NCBI GenBank assembly: GCA_001804345.1
Contig: MHFU01000043.1
Location: 4,118 to 12,625, forward strand
Length of the DNA: 8,508 nt
Source of the DNA: Omnitrophica bacterium RIFOXYB12_FULL_50_7
GTDB taxonomy: Bacteria > Omnitrophota > Omnitrophia > Omnitrophales > Aquincolibacteriaceae
Reading direction: 5' to 3'
Below are positions 7,767-8,508 of this stretch, piece by piece (position 1 is the first letter of the stretch; each line of letters opens with the position of its first letter). Under the pieces are notes generated by a model, which made no database searches, had not been told where the DNA came from, and saw only the letters and a list, made by a program, of their open reading frames with translations. A program made the position numbers and the translations under genes.

Positions 7767-7988
7767 ATGAGTGAACTAACAGCGGGGAAGAATGATCTTC
7801 CCGGGGACCGGCTACTTACTATTGAAGAGATCTCGGGCATGCTTGGGGTTCGAAAGAGCACGCTCTATTCATGGAGCCACCAGAGAAGGATACCTTATAT
7901 AAAGGTAGGCTCGTTGCTGCGATTCCGCATGAGGGACATCGAGAAGTGGCTGGAGCAACAGACGGTTGACGTGCACGGGCAGTTATGA
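7767..7988 (+). CDS. Excisionase/AlpA-type helix-turn-helix protein
   Basis: This is a 73-residue protein. LLTIEEISGMLGVRKSTLYSW (residues 16-36) forms the helix-turn-helix, and RRIPYIKVGSLLRFRMRDIEKWL (40-62) supplies the wing and final helix. This is the classic pattern of the MerR-like HTH_17 family that includes Xis and AlpA. Such proteins bend DNA at attachment sites to direct excision by a tyrosine recombinase, or act as regulators of element genes. Placement directly upstream of an integrase supports the excisionase role. A G-rich ribosome binding region (AGGGGGG, about 7750-7756) lies 10 bases before the ATG. The overlapping ATG at 7763 gives only a three-codon frame. Confidence 0.85.
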   Translation: MSELTAGKNDLPGDRLLTIEEISGMLGVRKSTLYSWSHQRRIPYIKVGSLLRFRMRDIEKWLEQQTVDVHGQL

Positions 7989-8003
7989 GTAGTATGTCCC
8001 AAC

Positions 8004-8219
8004 ATGACTCAGCGAAACCCCCAGCTCTCAACTTACGAAGCTTCCCTCAAGTACGATATTTCCACAAGGCACTTCCGCCACCTGCTCGAGGAGAAGAAAC
8101 TGCTGGAGGGGCAGCGCCACAAGATCAGCGAGAGCAAAGAAATCTGGATCATCGAAGAGTCCTCCATTATCCGCTACCTCAAAAATCGCCCCAAGCCGGG
8201 CCCCCGTCCCAAAACGTAA
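8004..8219 (+). CDS. Second small winged helix-turn-helix protein, excisionase-like
   Basis: This is a 71-residue protein. STYEASLKYDISTRHFRHLLEE (residues 9-30) reads as a helix-turn-helix. The segment around KEIWIIEESSIIRYL (45-59) corresponds to the wing and the 'pesSlxxYl' helix seen in small DNA-binding proteins of the excisionase type. The tail, RPKPGPRPKT, is basic and proline-rich like that of many such proteins. It starts 15 bases after the previous gene. No good ribosome binding site precedes the ATG, so it may depend on coupling or be poorly translated. Function is inferred from fold pattern and position only: a second directionality factor or a repressor of the integrase promoter just downstream. 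Confidence 0.68.
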   Translation: MTQRNPQLSTYEASLKYDISTRHFRHLLEEKKLLEGQRHKISESKEIWIIEESSIIRYLKNRPKPGPRPKT

Positions 8220-8224
8220 GAAGC

Positions 8225-8253
8225 TTGTATTATATCCGCACAAGGGGTATAAT
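8225..8253 (+). promoter_or_regulatory. Sigma70-type promoter for the integrase gene
   Basis: A perfect -10 box, TATAAT (8248-8253), is preceded by TTGTAT (8225-8230), which matches the consensus -35 at its first three bases. The spacer is the ideal 17 bases. Transcription should start near 8260, giving a leader of about 28 bases before the GTG at 8288. The elements begin just after the stop of the second HTH gene, so integrase can be expressed separately from it. Confidence 0.65.
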
Positions 8254-8255
8254 AC
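8227..8255. repeat. Perfect 8-bp inverted repeat over the integrase promoter
   Basis: GTATTATA (8227-8234) and TATAATAC (8248-8255) are exact reverse complements separated by 13 bases. The right arm contains the whole -10 box and the left arm overlaps the -35 box. This is a typical placement for an operator. The 21-base centre-to-centre distance, two helical turns, suits a dimeric regulator. Because of the symmetry the minus strand also carries a TATAAT. Confidence 0.6.
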
Positions 8256-8275
8256 TTCCACTACATTTCTATCCC

Positions 8276-8283
8276 AAGGGGGG
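8276..8283 (+). promoter_or_regulatory. Ribosome binding site of the integrase gene
   Basis: AAGGGGGG ends 4 bases before the GTG at 8288, and its AAGGGG core ends 6 bases before it. This supports the GTG start over the longer open frame that extends upstream. Confidence 0.6.
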
Positions 8284-8287
8284 TGTT

Positions 8288-8508
8288 GTGGAAAAGGGCG
8301 TTATCGATAAAAATGGCATCTATTGGCTGGATTACCGGTTCGATGGAAGGCGCATGCGAAAGAAAATCGGTTCCAGCAAGAAACTGGCCGAAACGGTCAT
8401 GCAGAAGATCCGTGTGCAGATCGCGGAAGGCAAATACCTTGATGTCAAAAAGGAAGAGAAGAAGATCAATTTCAACGACTTTGCCCAGATCTATGCGAAC
8501 ACTTACTG
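8288..8508 (+). CDS. Tyrosine recombinase (phage-type integrase), N-terminal fragment
   Basis: The first 73 residues are visible; the gene runs off the right edge. Residues 1-55 form an arm-type DNA-binding domain: a beta hairpin (GVIDKNGIYWLDYRFDGRRM), a basic turn (RKKIGSS) and a helix leading to IAEGKYLDV, a sequence very common in integrases. Residues from about 61 (NFNDFAQIYANTY) begin the SAM-like core-binding domain. The catalytic domain with its R-H-R-Y residues is outside the window. The protein would integrate and excise the element together with the adjacent xis-like factor. The GTG start follows a good ribosome binding site and promoter. The frame is open for another 101 codons upstream (ATG at 7985), but that part looks like a shadow of the HTH gene. 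Confidence 0.88.
   Translation, partial: MEKGVIDKNGIYWLDYRFDGRRMRKKIGSSKKLAETVMQKIRVQIAEGKYLDVKKEEKKINFNDFAQIYANTY

Noticed and set aside
7649..7861. Minus-strand open frame of 70 codons across the region ahead of the xis-like gene
   Set aside because: It runs antisense into a clear HTH gene, and its composition looks like a reverse-strand shadow.

Overview
The window is a bacterial accessory region of intermediate base composition. It looks like part of a defence-bearing integrative element. The host cannot be fixed from the sequence. Mixed codon use, sigma70-like promoter elements, purine-rich ribosome binding sites and the style of the xis/int module fit a Gram-negative bacterium, perhaps in the Desulfobacterota/Nitrospirota range, but that is a weak inference.

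Layout, all genes on the plus strand. (1) Bases 1-294 hold the C-terminal end of a type I DNA methyltransferase, hsdM, cut by the left edge. (2) 284-1468 is hsdS, the two-domain DNA specificity subunit, overlapping hsdM by 11 bases. (3) 1465-2979 is a 504-residue reverse transcriptase that starts inside the hsdS stop codon (ATGA overlap) and has recognisable RT motifs, including a YRDD catalytic box. (4) 2987-6127 is hsdR, the restriction/translocase subunit, with intact nuclease and helicase motifs, 7 bases after the RT stop. (5) 6183-7538 is a cytoplasmic alpha/beta serine hydrolase with a complete-looking Ser-Asp-His triad, behind a 55-base gap and a strong ribosome binding site. (6) 7539-7766 is a non-coding stretch with a 13-bp palindrome and a possible -10 box. 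(7) 7767-7988 and 8004-8219 are two small helix-turn-helix proteins of the excisionase type. (8) 8288 to the right edge is the N-terminus of a tyrosine recombinase (integrase), with its own promoter-like sequence overlapped by a perfect 8-bp inverted repeat.

How it may work together: HsdM, HsdS and HsdR form a standard type I restriction-modification machine. The unusual part is the RT placed translationally in-line between hsdS and hsdR. Its position implies that the RT is made together with the restriction complex. The operon core leaves no intergenic room for a dedicated template RNA. The sequence resembles the defence-associated (UG/Abi-like) RTs more than retron or group II intron RTs, but I cannot assign a group. 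The hydrolase could be a further effector of the island or an unrelated passenger. The xis-like genes and integrase suggest how the island moves. No attachment site or opposite end is visible here.
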